64,000 bases of DNA, taken from Pedobacter hiemivivus (lineage in GTDB: Bacteria > Bacteroidota > Bacteroidia > Sphingobacteriales > Sphingobacteriaceae). Below are positions 54,706-62,424 of this stretch, piece after piece. The notes beneath the pieces are model-generated. The model was not told where the DNA came from. It searched no databases and saw nothing but the letters and a program-made list of their open reading frames with translations. A program made the position numbers and the translations under genes. Location of the stretch: positions 372,001-436,000 of the forward strand of contig NZ_SJSM01000003.1 of NCBI RefSeq assembly GCF_004331685.1, in the 5' to 3' direction. Position 1 is the stretch's first letter. Every line of letters starts with the position of its first letter.

Positions 54706-55545
54706 ATGAATAGTAAACAGTTAATAAGTAGAGATATAGAACTCTTTTATAATAAAGCATCCGAAGAAACCAGACTGAACAAAGGTATGGGGGTATTTGA
54801 ATTTGAGAGAATCAAATCACTCGTAGAAAAATATATTCCATTCGCATCGGCTAAAATAATTGATGTTGGTGGAGGAACAGGCAAATATTCAGAATGGCTT
54901 GCCAAAAGAGGTCATGAGGTATACTTAATTGAGCCAGTACTTAAACATATTCAAATAGCTAAGGATAGAGCTAGTAAATTAAAAAATAAATATTTTGTTT
55001 CTTTAGGAGAAGCCAGGAATTTAGACTTCCCGGATAATTTTGCTGATTTAGTAATTCTACACGGACCGCTGTATCATCTTCAAAAAAAAGAAGATAGAGA
55101 AAAAGCGATTCGTGAAGCCAAACGAGTTGTAAAAAGAGACGGTATCATTTTAGGGTTTTCTATAAATTATACTGCATCAACTTTAGTTGGGCTTTTACAA
55201 GGACTAATTCATAAAGGTACTTTCTTTAAAATGTGTAAAGAAGAACTCACAACAGGTGTTCATAATCCCCCGAGTGATTTTCCCTGGCTTCTGGCGGAAG
55301 CATATTTTCATAAACCAAAAGAGTTAAAAGATGAATTCGTGAAACAGGACTTGACGTATATAAATACCTATGCAGTTGAAGGGATGGCCTGGCTGGATAA
55401 AGACTACTTTTTGAACCTTTTGGATATGAAAAAGAGAAAGACCTTAATGGAACTCATTCAGATCACTGAAAACGATAGCTACCTTTTACCATTTAGCCCG
55501 CATATGATGATAGCGGTAAAAAAACGATCAACTTATGACAAATAA
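54706..55545 (+). CDS. Class I SAM-dependent methyltransferase
   Basis: A 279-residue methyltransferase. Motif I (AdoMet site) is KIIDVGGGTGKYSEWLAKRG (~45-65), followed by the acidic VYLIEPV strand end, with motif post-II as DLVILHGPLYHLQ and motif III LGFSINY. C-terminal residues ~170-279 likely form the substrate cap. Substrate unknown. Its last 11 bp overlap the start of a small HTH-like gene. Confidence 0.9.
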   Translation: MNSKQLISRDIELFYNKASEETRLNKGMGVFEFERIKSLVEKYIPFASAKIIDVGGGTGKYSEWLAKRGHEVYLIEPVLKHIQIAKDRASKLKNKYFVSLGEARNLDFPDNFADLVILHGPLYHLQKKEDREKAIREAKRVVKRDGIILGFSINYTASTLVGLLQGLIHKGTFFKMCKEELTTGVHNPPSDFPWLLAEAYFHKPKELKDEFVKQDLTYINTYAVEGMAWLDKDYFLNLLDMKKRKTLMELIQITENDSYLLPFSPHMMIAVKKRSTYDK

Positions 55546-55741
55546 AGATAAATATTTTAATGCTTTCAAGGAAAGCAATGGCCGTTGTAATGAAATAGAG
55601 CTTGGAGAAAAACTTGGTCTAGATGAAAATACGACCAGACAAATACTCACTCAACTTCTATCAGAATATAAAATTGAACATATTGAAAATAGAGTTTGCG
55701 ATTATAGCGTAATGAAAGCTGTTAAAGGAAGAATCAGATAA
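55535..55741 (+). CDS. Small winged-helix-like protein
   Basis: A 68-residue protein overlapping the methyltransferase end by 11 bp (ATG inside its last codons), which implies translational coupling. The sequence ESNGRCNEIELGEKLGLDEN then TTRQILTQLLSEYKIEH resembles a winged helix-turn-helix; it may be a small DNA-binding protein or a bystander. A strong hairpin follows. Confidence 0.65.
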   Translation: MTNKDKYFNAFKESNGRCNEIELGEKLGLDENTTRQILTQLLSEYKIEHIENRVCDYSVMKAVKGRIR

Positions 55742-55772
55742 CAATACATATATTCTATAATTAGTTGGATTT

Positions 55773-55808
55773 GACGATCGGTATGACATACTGTTGTCAC
55801 TGGTCGTC
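55773..55808 (+). terminator. Stable hairpin after the methyltransferase operon
   Basis: GACGATCGGT (55773-55782) and ACTGGTCGTC (55799-55808) pair over 10 bp with two G-U pairs. An inner stem GACA/TGTC closes a 6-nt loop, and TTAAATTTG follows. It is a terminator or structured RNA. Confidence 0.5.
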
Positions 55809-55863
55809 TTAAATTTGTTAATATTAAAGCCGCTTATTACAAAAAATACGGAGGACAATAGCT

Positions 55864-56442
55864 ATGGAAGATAGATTAATGATATATCCAACAGACAATA
55901 TCGAATGGCGCGAATGGCTTGCGTTAAACCATTTAGAATGTAAAGGCGTCTGGCTAATCTATAACAAGAAGATTAAGGGAAAAGAATTACCAGGGTTATC
56001 CTGGAGCGAGTCTGTAGATACTGCACTTTGTTTTGGTTGGATAGATAGTAAAAGACTCCCTATCGATGAAATGAAATTTATGCAGTTTTTTTCAAAAAGA
56101 AAACCTAAAAGCGGTTGGTCGAGAATTAATAAGGAAAAGGTTAAAAATTTAATTGATCTTGGATTAATGACTGATGCTGGTTTGAAGACTATCAACGCGG
56201 CAAAACGCGATGGATCCTGGAAAGCGCTGGATGCCGCCGAAAACCTTACAATGCCTACAGACCTGGCTTTAATGCTGAAGGAGCATAGCCATTGCGAAGT
56301 TTTTTTTACTGCCCTTAGCAATTCGGTCAAGAAAACTGTTTTTTACTGGTTATCTAGTGCCAAAAGGGAGGAGACAAGAAATCGGCGACTTGCTGAAATC
56401 ATTAGGTTTATAAACGAAGGTAAGCTGCCGAAACAGTTTTAA
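55864..56442 (+). CDS. YdeI/OmpD-associated family protein
   Basis: A 192-residue protein of the YdeI (bacteriocin-protection) family: NIEWREWLALNHLECKGVWL, SWSESVDTALCFGWIDSKRL, and the C-terminal helices AKREETRNRRLAEIIRFIN. YdeI-type proteins of unknown biochemistry have been linked to resistance to antimicrobial peptides in enterobacteria; here this is inference only. Confidence 0.88.
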   Translation: MEDRLMIYPTDNIEWREWLALNHLECKGVWLIYNKKIKGKELPGLSWSESVDTALCFGWIDSKRLPIDEMKFMQFFSKRKPKSGWSRINKEKVKNLIDLGLMTDAGLKTINAAKRDGSWKALDAAENLTMPTDLALMLKEHSHCEVFFTALSNSVKKTVFYWLSSAKREETRNRRLAEIIRFINEGKLPKQF

Positions 56443-56544
56443 TAACTATCAGGGAGATGGAAAACATAACAAGTTCAAGGCCGGCATGGCAAGGAGGCCA
56501 AACCATTCTCGGAAGTGCTTGTTTTAAATAAAATACATTGATCT

Positions 56545-57585
56545 ATGCCAGAAACTAGAGATGAAATTAAAGAGAGTGGCTTAGCATATGTTACTGATGC
56601 TATGCCGGGAATTTATAGGAGAGGGGAAGCAGGTAAATTTTATTATCATGATAAAGAGGGGAATAAAATAACGGATGAAGACCATTTGCAACGGATAAAA
56701 TTACTTGTTTTACCTCCTGCATGGAAAAATGTCTGGATAGCCCCTAAATCGAATGCTTATTTACAAGCGACGGGAATTGACGCTGCTAATAGAAAACAAT
56801 ACCGGTACCACGGTAAATGGATAAGTAGGCGATCTGACTATAAATATTTCAGATTACTGGAATTTGGAAAGACATTGCCTGAAGCAAGAAAAAGGATAAT
56901 AAAGGATCTAAAACGTAAGGATTTTGATGAGCAAAAAGTACTGGCGATTTGTGTTGATCTATTACAGAAGACCTTGTTAAGGGTAGGTGGGAAAAGTTAT
57001 ATGCAACAATATGGCTCCATTGGTTTAAGTACATTGAAGGGTAAACATGCTAAAATCAATGGGAATTCAATGCGTTTATCTTTTGTGGGTAAAAAAGGAG
57101 TTCAACATGAGGTAACATTAACGGATAGACGTTTAGTGCCGCTTGTAAAAAAATGTAAAGATATTCCTGGTCAGGAACTTTTTCAATTTTATACCGATGG
57201 CGGAACTCATAAAAGTATAGATTCAGGTCAAATCAATAGTTACATTAAGGAAATAACAGGAAGTGATTTTACAGCAAAAGATTTTAGGACCTGGGGTGGT
57301 ACATTGGAAGCTTTAAGACAATTTGCAATCTGTGAAAAACAATCTGAAGAAATTTCTAAAATGAAAGTTGAGATTCAGGTATTGGATTGTGTAGCTAAAA
57401 AATTGGGGAACACCAGAGCAGTCTGTAAAAGTGCTTATGTATATCCATTGCTGTTGGAAGCCTATAAAAACGACGGGCTAAATAAGTGGTTGAAAAAGAT
57501 AAATACATCCATTAAGCCAATGAAAAGCGCGTTAGAGAATGATGAGAAGGTTCTTTTGTCTTTTCTTAAAACGACACAAAAATAG
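56545..57585 (+). CDS. DNA topoisomerase IB (poxvirus/eukaryote type)
   Basis: A 346-residue type IB topoisomerase that relaxes supercoils via a 3'-phosphotyrosine. The N-terminal domain is at ~1-105 (YVTDAMPGIYRRGEAGKFYY). Catalytic elements: Arg in LLRVGG, Lys in LSTLKGKHAK, Arg in FRTWGGT, and the nucleophilic Tyr in CKSAYVYP near residue 305. The position equivalent to the vaccinia His appears as Asn in LGNTRAVCK. Length matches bacterial members. Housekeeping supercoiling uses gyrase, so this is accessory. Confidence 0.93.
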   Translation: MPETRDEIKESGLAYVTDAMPGIYRRGEAGKFYYHDKEGNKITDEDHLQRIKLLVLPPAWKNVWIAPKSNAYLQATGIDAANRKQYRYHGKWISRRSDYKYFRLLEFGKTLPEARKRIIKDLKRKDFDEQKVLAICVDLLQKTLLRVGGKSYMQQYGSIGLSTLKGKHAKINGNSMRLSFVGKKGVQHEVTLTDRRLVPLVKKCKDIPGQELFQFYTDGGTHKSIDSGQINSYIKEITGSDFTAKDFRTWGGTLEALRQFAICEKQSEEISKMKVEIQVLDCVAKKLGNTRAVCKSAYVYPLLLEAYKNDGLNKWLKKINTSIKPMKSALENDEKVLLSFLKTTQK

Positions 57586-57590
57586 GTTTG

Positions 57591-58466
57591 TCAACCATTA
57601 ATGATTTCGCCGCCATTAGGATGAAGGATTTGCCCGGTTATATAACTAGCATCTTCAGAAGCTAAAAAAACGTAGCAAGGTGCGATTTCATTTGGTTGTG
57701 CTGCTCGTTTTAAAGGGACATCTGATCCGAATTTTGAAACTTCTTCTGGAGTAAAGGTTGCCGGAATAAGTGGTGTCCATACCGGACCCGGTGCTACTCC
57801 GTTTACCCGGATTTTTTTGTCAGCCAAAGAAGCTGATAAGGATCTTACAAAAGAAACAATTGCCCCTTTTGTGGCCGAATAATCTATTAGATGAGCACTG
57901 CCCCGATAAGCCGTTACAGAAGTGGTACAGATAATACTTGCTCCTTTTTTAAGATATTTTAATGCCGCCTTGGTGGTATAAAAGTGTGAAAATATATTAG
58001 TCTTGAAGGTTTTTTCTAAATGCTTTGCTGTGATTTTTGTTATGCTACTGGTTGGAAACTGAATTGCTGCATTATTAACCAAAATGTCAAGATGACCGAA
58101 TTCTTTTATAGTTTCTTGAACAAGCTTAATGCAGTGCTTTTCATTAGAAATATCTCCGGCAATTGCAACTCCGCGTCTACCGTAACTTTGAATGTGAGTT
58201 AATGTTTCATTGGCATCTGTATGCTCATTTAAATAACTGATCATCACATCTGCACCCTCTTGTGCAAAAGCAAGGGCAACCGCTCTGCCTATTCCACTGT
58301 CTCCACCGGTGATTAAAGCTACTTTTCCTGCCAATTTAAGGGAATGGTCCTTTGGACTAAACAAAGGAGCTGGTTCCATTTTAGTCTCTTTACCTGGTTG
58401 ACTCCTTTGTTGTTGTTTGGGTCTTAGCTTTTTTTCTTTTACTGGTTTCATGTCATTGAAATTCAT
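57591..58466 (-). CDS. SDR family oxidoreductase (YghA/GspB-like)
   Basis: A 291-residue SDR with a long basic N-terminal arm (~1-42, KKLRPKQQQRSQPGKETKM) typical of the stress-linked YghA branch. NAD(P)-binding TGGDSGIG is at 53-60, NNAA is present, and the active-site Tyr-x3-Lys is in DYSATKGA. It ends GQILHPNGGEIING. Members reduce aldehydes or ketones, often under stress. Converges with the topoisomerase gene with a 5-bp gap. Confidence 0.92.
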   Translation of the reverse strand: MNFNDMKPVKEKKLRPKQQQRSQPGKETKMEPAPLFSPKDHSLKLAGKVALITGGDSGIGRAVALAFAQEGADVMISYLNEHTDANETLTHIQSYGRRGVAIAGDISNEKHCIKLVQETIKEFGHLDILVNNAAIQFPTSSITKITAKHLEKTFKTNIFSHFYTTKAALKYLKKGASIICTTSVTAYRGSAHLIDYSATKGAIVSFVRSLSASLADKKIRVNGVAPGPVWTPLIPATFTPEEVSKFGSDVPLKRAAQPNEIAPCYVFLASEDASYITGQILHPNGGEIING

Positions 58467-58496
58467 GTATGTAAAAGAATAACACCTTATTATTTA

Positions 58497-58527
58497 AATT
58501 GTTGTATGATAATGAGTAGCAACAATT
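58497..58527. repeat. Small inverted repeat upstream of the SDR gene
   Basis: AATTGTTG (58497-58504) and CAACAATT (58520-58527) are perfectly complementary around 15 nt. It lies 31 bp upstream of the SDR start (minus strand) and could be an operator, or a terminator of the lipoprotein gene region. Confidence 0.35.
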
Positions 58528-58587
58528 AGTATCCTGGGTTTTGCACCATATTCATGTTCAGCATCATTCATCAATGCTTAGTGTCGA

Positions 58588-59115
58588 TTATTTGGCGTAA
58601 ACGAAAGAAATACTGTCTTTAACAATAAGTCCGCTCATGTTTTGGCCTACGTAAGTAATGGTATACTTAGCCGGTTTGGTGAGGTCATATCCTTTTAAAA
58701 GATCTACGGTAGTAGAAACACTGTCTTTAGAATTTACAGCCATATAACTGCTAGCCGGTGGTGGCATCACTCGTTTCGCCATCGCGCCTTTGTAGTTCAC
58801 TTCTTCGCCGGACTCTGATTTTACATCCAAATATTTGCTTATGAAAGGCTCAAAAGGAGTGTGCCATTTGCAAAAATGTTGTGCAGTGTCGGCATTGTTG
58901 TACACCGTAAATTTCAGTTCCACCAATTCGCCAAGCTTAACGGTGTCTTTCATCGATATCTTTGCAAATAGACCTTTTTCAGCAGTGCTGTCTACAACTT
59001 CAGTAGCCGAAGAATTCGCTGCATCAGTACTGTTTTGTGCACCGTTGTTGTTCATCCCGCAAGATGAAAGTGCCAGTACAACGGCGGTAGATAGTAGTAT
59101 ATTAAAGTTTTTCAT
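58588..59115 (-). CDS. Lipoprotein with intracellular-inhibitor-like Ig domain
   Basis: A 175-residue lipoprotein: signal MKNFNILLSTAVVLALSSC, then a Ser/Ala/Thr linker and a beta-sandwich domain (KLGELVELKFTVYNNADTAQ, KWHTPFEPFISKYLDV, SYMAVNSKDSVSTTVDLLKG, KPAKYTITYVG). The W-x-TPxE and VDLxxxYDL pattern resembles the N-terminal domain found with some secreted proteases (M35-like); no protease part is present. Role unknown. It lies in a minus-strand series with the Dabb gene upstream. Confidence 0.75.
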   Translation of the reverse strand: MKNFNILLSTAVVLALSSCGMNNNGAQNSTDAANSSATEVVDSTAEKGLFAKISMKDTVKLGELVELKFTVYNNADTAQHFCKWHTPFEPFISKYLDVKSESGEEVNYKGAMAKRVMPPPASSYMAVNSKDSVSTTVDLLKGYDLTKPAKYTITYVGQNMSGLIVKDSISFVYAK

Positions 59116-59124
59116 GATTTAGTT

Positions 59125-59445
59125 TTAGGCGTGGACAGCATCATAAACGATGACTTTCTCCCACAAATGACTATGATTCTTTATAAATTCCAGGTGAATG
59201 GGATGTGTTTGATAAGTTTCCTGGCCCTCCAGATCACTAAAAAAGATCAACTCTGATACGCCCCAACTGTTATCTACAACATCGCGTTTTTCTGTACTTG
59301 CAACAATGCCAACATGTATTTCGCGTACCGTTGGTATTTTTGCAAGTGTTTTTACACCCGCAGCCAACTGATCACGATCTTCTTTTGAACTTGGATTTTT
59401 CAACCAGAAAAATACATGATGTACAACCGGATAATTCTTATTCAT
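59125..59445 (-). CDS. Dabb family protein (stress-responsive alpha/beta barrel)
   Basis: A 106-residue ferredoxin-like dimeric barrel: VVHHVFFWLKNPSSKEDRDQ, VREIHVGIVASTEKRDVVDN, and the C-terminal HPIHLEFIKNHSHLWEKVIV with the conserved His and YD. Family members are small enzymes or stress proteins with no single function. It ends 9 bp before the lipoprotein start, so the two are likely cotranscribed. Confidence 0.9.
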   Translation of the reverse strand: MNKNYPVVHHVFFWLKNPSSKEDRDQLAAGVKTLAKIPTVREIHVGIVASTEKRDVVDNSWGVSELIFFSDLEGQETYQTHPIHLEFIKNHSHLWEKVIVYDAVHA

Positions 59446-59555
59446 ATTTCATAAATCTATGAAAAATAAATGATTCACATAATGCGGCTAGCTTGGCCTT
59501 CTTTGAACTATTCCTAGCTTTCATTGATCCGGTATTCCTTGTTTTGGGATGAAAT

Positions 59556-60146
59556 TTAAAGATCCTTCTGCTCATTCTTGATTTTTCTGATCCTTTTAGC
59601 AAACCTCAAGGCCCCTTCCGTAAGGTTGTCTTTTTTTACAGTTTGTTCCCTAAAACTTCTTTTACCAAGACTTAGTATATTCGTCCAGTTTCTATTTTTT
59701 AGATATTTATCAATTCGTGGGAAGTAGGAAGTTGACCAATAAGCTGTCTTTATTTCATCTTGTAATTTCATCACAACTTCTTGTAGCCTATTATCCAAAT
59801 ATTCGTTACGCTGGCAACGCTCTTTCACTCCCCCGCTATACCAATGATCATAGGAGAGATTAACTTTCCAGGAAGGTTCAATTATAAAAGTATATTTTCG
59901 AGACAGCCATACGATCTTCTTGTTGCTGGAATCTTCTGTAAATTCAGAAATTTCCCATTCTAACCCCTTTCCGTCCATTATCTGCACTATTTTAACTTCT
60001 GCATAAAAAACTTCCGATATAATTTGATGCGTAAAATTGAAGGCAAATTTTTGTAATTCAATAAGAGGCATGGTGCTTGGATAGTAAATCCCATTGCTGT
60101 TTATGGTGAATTCGTGCCCATAGCTATAATCTCTATTCTGATCCAT
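59556..60146 (-). CDS. Conserved hypothetical protein
   Basis: A 196-residue soluble protein with no signal peptide. It begins MDQNRDYSYGHEFTINSNGI and is rich in aromatic residues; the C-terminal ~45 residues are strongly basic and helical (KNRNWTNILSLGKRSFREQT, RFAKRIRKIKNEQKDL). I do not recognise a family. A terminator separates it from the DUF6266 pair upstream. Confidence 0.6.
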   Translation of the reverse strand: MDQNRDYSYGHEFTINSNGIYYPSTMPLIELQKFAFNFTHQIISEVFYAEVKIVQIMDGKGLEWEISEFTEDSSNKKIVWLSRKYTFIIEPSWKVNLSYDHWYSGGVKERCQRNEYLDNRLQEVVMKLQDEIKTAYWSTSYFPRIDKYLKNRNWTNILSLGKRSFREQTVKKDNLTEGALRFAKRIRKIKNEQKDL

Positions 60147-60178
60147 AATTTTTAAGAAATTTAATCAAGCGAATGTAC

Positions 60179-60200
60179 CGCTAAGGGTAAGCCCTTAGCG
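60179..60200. terminator. Hairpin terminator after the DUF6266 pair
   Basis: CGCTAAGGG-TAAG-CCCTTAGCG, a perfect 9-bp stem with a 4-nt loop, 14 bp after the second DUF6266 stop on the minus strand. Confidence 0.7.
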
Positions 60201-60214
60201 ATGCTTTTATTTTT

Positions 60215-60853
60215 CTAAACGCATTTCAATTGCCCTAAGTAAGTGCTATTGCCCTGCAACTTTCCATCTTTCGAAGCAAAACTCATATAGCAATGGACGG
60301 TATCGCCAACAAAATCTTCTCGTAGGTCGAGCATATATCCCTGTGCATAACGATCAGTTGCCAATGCCTTTTTCACAGAATACCCTTTTGCTGGATTATA
60401 AACCAGAAAAGTGGCCATATCAGTGTATTGACAGTACATAGATTGTCGTTGCGGTAACCAGTTAAATTCTATTTGTCCAGGTAAAGCCAACATAGCAGGA
60501 CTTTCGGCTGGGAGAATATAACCTCTGCTGTACATCAACTCTGGGTAATTCAATGTGAAACCAGTTTCATCGACTAGAAACGCATGGTCATAGTTGTAAG
60601 CACTCGCCACATTTACAGGGTCCTTTCCTTTAGAAAACTGCTTAAACCCGACCTTGATTAAATCATCAATATTGGTCAAAAAGCCGCTTAGCAGTCCAAA
60701 TTTTCCTTGAGCATCCAATTGCGAAGTTGTTGGCGGTTTAGTACTTGCCCGGTAAGCGCCGGTAAGCACGTTAATACTTCTGTGCATACGGCCTACTGAG
60801 GGACCTGTTTTATTGCGAATGGGACCCATGATCCCCGATTTTAATATGCCCAT
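60215..60853 (-). CDS. DUF6266 family protein (second of tandem pair)
   Basis: A 212-residue protein of the DUF6266 type: the N-terminal MGILKSGIMGPIRNKTGPSV matches the family pattern (MGI..G..GP..G..G), followed by a beta-rich body (IEFNWLPQRQSMYCQYTDMA) and an end reading STYLGQLKCV. No signal peptide. It starts 1 bp after the stop of its paralogue, so they are one operon. Function unknown; the family seems confined to Bacteroidota. Confidence 0.8.
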   Translation of the reverse strand: MGILKSGIMGPIRNKTGPSVGRMHRSINVLTGAYRASTKPPTTSQLDAQGKFGLLSGFLTNIDDLIKVGFKQFSKGKDPVNVASAYNYDHAFLVDETGFTLNYPELMYSRGYILPAESPAMLALPGQIEFNWLPQRQSMYCQYTDMATFLVYNPAKGYSVKKALATDRYAQGYMLDLREDFVGDTVHCYMSFASKDGKLQGNSTYLGQLKCV

Positions 60854-60854
60854 G

Positions 60855-61526
60855 TCAAGAATTTAATAACAAGTTATCCGTTGTTTCTGATTTGTTAAAA
60901 CTGCCGGTGTATACACTGTCAGCCACTTGCTTTCTGTCTGCGGCAATAAAAGATAAATAGGTCTCCATATATTTCCCTTGTAAGCTCGGTGGAAGTTCCA
61001 ATGTTGCGCTTCCAGAAATTCTGTCATTACCAAACAATAGGTATTCTGCCCGCTTTTCATTAGGGAAATAAGCCAGTATCATCACTTGTTCAGCCGCTTC
61101 TGGCCAGGCCATCTTAGGGTCTGTGTGCCAGGTAAACTGTAGTCCCATAGGGAATTGCGTAACCTTCCAATTTTCTGCGGGCTTTAAAAGTCCTTTGCTT
61201 AATAAAATTTGAGAATAGGCAATCTTAAGTGCTGGATAAGTTCCCTCAATCATCCGACTTTTGTTGTACTTTATAGTTTGATTATAAGCGTTATCGTTCC
61301 TTAATTTGGCCTCAATGCTAAAGCCTGTTTCGATAAAATCTCTTATCACTAACGTAAACTCACCAGATAGTTTGGTTGCCACTCTGTTTCTTAATTGTAA
61401 TTCCGAAGGTGGTTTGTTATTCACTCCGATTTGTCGACATACATTTTGACCATTTAACATGTAACAAACCATGTTGCCCATTCTTCCGATGAATGGTCCA
61501 TTCGGACCGTTGTTGATAATTCCCAT
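60855..61526 (-). CDS. DUF6266 family protein (first of tandem pair)
   Basis: A 223-residue paralogue: MGIINNGPNGPFIGRMGNMV at the start, NKPPSELQLRNRVATKLSGE, and a beta-rich body with LQFTWHTDPKMAWPEAAEQV. The two pair members share layout and scattered motifs but have diverged. It is expressed from a well-formed promoter at 61575-61605 and sits beside a large inverted repeat at 61626-61796. Confidence 0.8.
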   Translation of the reverse strand: MGIINNGPNGPFIGRMGNMVCYMLNGQNVCRQIGVNNKPPSELQLRNRVATKLSGEFTLVIRDFIETGFSIEAKLRNDNAYNQTIKYNKSRMIEGTYPALKIAYSQILLSKGLLKPAENWKVTQFPMGLQFTWHTDPKMAWPEAAEQVMILAYFPNEKRAEYLLFGNDRISGSATLELPPSLQGKYMETYLSFIAADRKQVADSVYTGSFNKSETTDNLLLNS

Positions 61527-61574
61527 TGCGTTAATATTTGGTTAGATAATAGGTCTCATTACCTGAGGCTTAAA

Positions 61575-61605
61575 CAAATATAATACACAACTGCCCGAAA
61601 TGCAA
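61575..61605 (-). promoter_or_regulatory. Bacteroidota promoter of the DUF6266 operon
   Basis: Minus strand: TTG at 61605-61603, a 20-bp spacer, then TATATTTG at 61582-61575, a full match to the TTG / TAnnTTTG consensus with normal spacing. The start would lie near 61568, about 42 nt before the ATG. Confidence 0.65.
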
Positions 61606-61625
61606 TAGACAGAGTGTAACATTAA

Positions 61626-61796
61626 TAGCGAATAAGTTGGGAATGAATAGAGTTTAAATAGAGGGTTGCTTTACCCTTGCTTTAGGGTTGGCTTACCCTT
61701 GCTTTACCCTTGACTTACCCTATGGGTAAAGCAACCCTAAAGCAAGGGTAAGGCAAGGGTAAAGCAACCCCATATTTATTCCCAACTTATTAGCTA
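61626..61796. repeat. 171-bp inverted repeat built from ten 11-bp units
   Basis: The core 61662-61771 is exactly 110 bp: five forward 11-mers (AGGGTTGCTTT, ACCCTTGCTTT and variants at 61662, 61673, 61684, 61695, 61706), a palindromic central 11-mer ACCCTATGGGT (61717-61727), and four reverse 11-mers (AAAGCAACCCT, AAAGCAAGGGT, AAGGCAAGGGT, AAAGCAACCCC). Outer arms 61626-61649 and 61773-61796 pair at 22 of 24 positions. It can fold as a long hairpin or cruciform. It sits just upstream of the DUF6266 promoter. Origin and role are unknown. Confidence 0.85.
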
Positions 61797-61908
61797 CTCA
61801 TTCCTTATTCATAAGTAGAACAGCCAGCCCCACTCGCCTCCCTTTTGAGCTTGATGACAATCAGTTCCATTTTTGACCGGCGTCATGATTTGGTCGGGGC
61901 AATGCTGG

Positions 61909-61916
61909 TAAATTTG
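61909..61916 (+). promoter_or_regulatory. Candidate -7 box of the universal stress gene
   Basis: TAAATTTG matches TAnnTTTG fully, 36 bp before the ATG. A TTTG lies only 16 bp upstream, shorter than usual spacing. Confidence 0.4.
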
Positions 61917-61952
61917 TATCGTGTTAATTCCTTGTATTAATTGATTTTAGCT

Positions 61953-62393
61953 ATGAAACCATTATTGTTATTGACCGATTTTTCTGAAAATGGTAACCAT
62001 GCAGTTGAGTATGGATATCGTCTCGCTAAAGATTTAGAGACCAATGTGACCTTATGCAATGCGGTTGACTTCGCGGAAACTGCAAATATGTTATGGCCTG
62101 CTGAAGCTTATGATGCCCTGATCTCTGATAGTAGCAAAGAACTGAAAAAGTTGATGAAACATTTAGAAGAGACAGACCACAATGCCGGCTTCCATCCGCA
62201 GATCAGTTACCAGTGCAAACTTGGCCGACTTGTCGACGTGGTGGAAAGCGCAAGACAAAAGGAAGATTTTTACATGATTGTAATCGGTGCACATCGTAAG
62301 GGCTTTGCCAGGTTTTTATTGGAGAACCACAGCAAAAGTATGATGGATACTTTAACTTGCCCGCTGCTGATTGTACCGCAGAAGCTTAGCTAA
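61953..62393 (+). CDS. Universal stress protein family (UspA-like)
   Basis: A 146-residue single-domain UspA protein: KPLLLLTDFSENGNHAVEYG at the start, and IVIGAHRKGFARFLLENHSK, a variant of the GxxG(x9)G(S/T) ATP motif in which the usual Gly positions are only partly kept, so ATP binding is uncertain. It ends LTCPLLIVP, the usual last strand. I start at the ATG at 61953 rather than the TTG at 61941. Confidence 0.88.
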   Translation: MKPLLLLTDFSENGNHAVEYGYRLAKDLETNVTLCNAVDFAETANMLWPAEAYDALISDSSKELKKLMKHLEETDHNAGFHPQISYQCKLGRLVDVVESARQKEDFYMIVIGAHRKGFARFLLENHSKSMMDTLTCPLLIVPQKLS

Positions 62394-62424
62394 AACTAAA
62401 TAGTTTTTGTCTAAATTTGCGGCA

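Larger units (their letters stand above)
61527..61952. other. Divergent intergenic region with large inverted repeat
   Basis: A 426-bp stretch without a gene. From left to right it holds a minus-strand promoter for the DUF6266 pair, the 171-bp inverted repeat (61626-61796), an undistinguished ~110 bp, and a -7 box for the universal stress gene. Confidence 0.7.

Noticed and set aside
61662..61771. Possible CRISPR array
   Set aside because: Units are 11 bp and contiguous with no unique spacers, half are inverted, and no cas gene is near.
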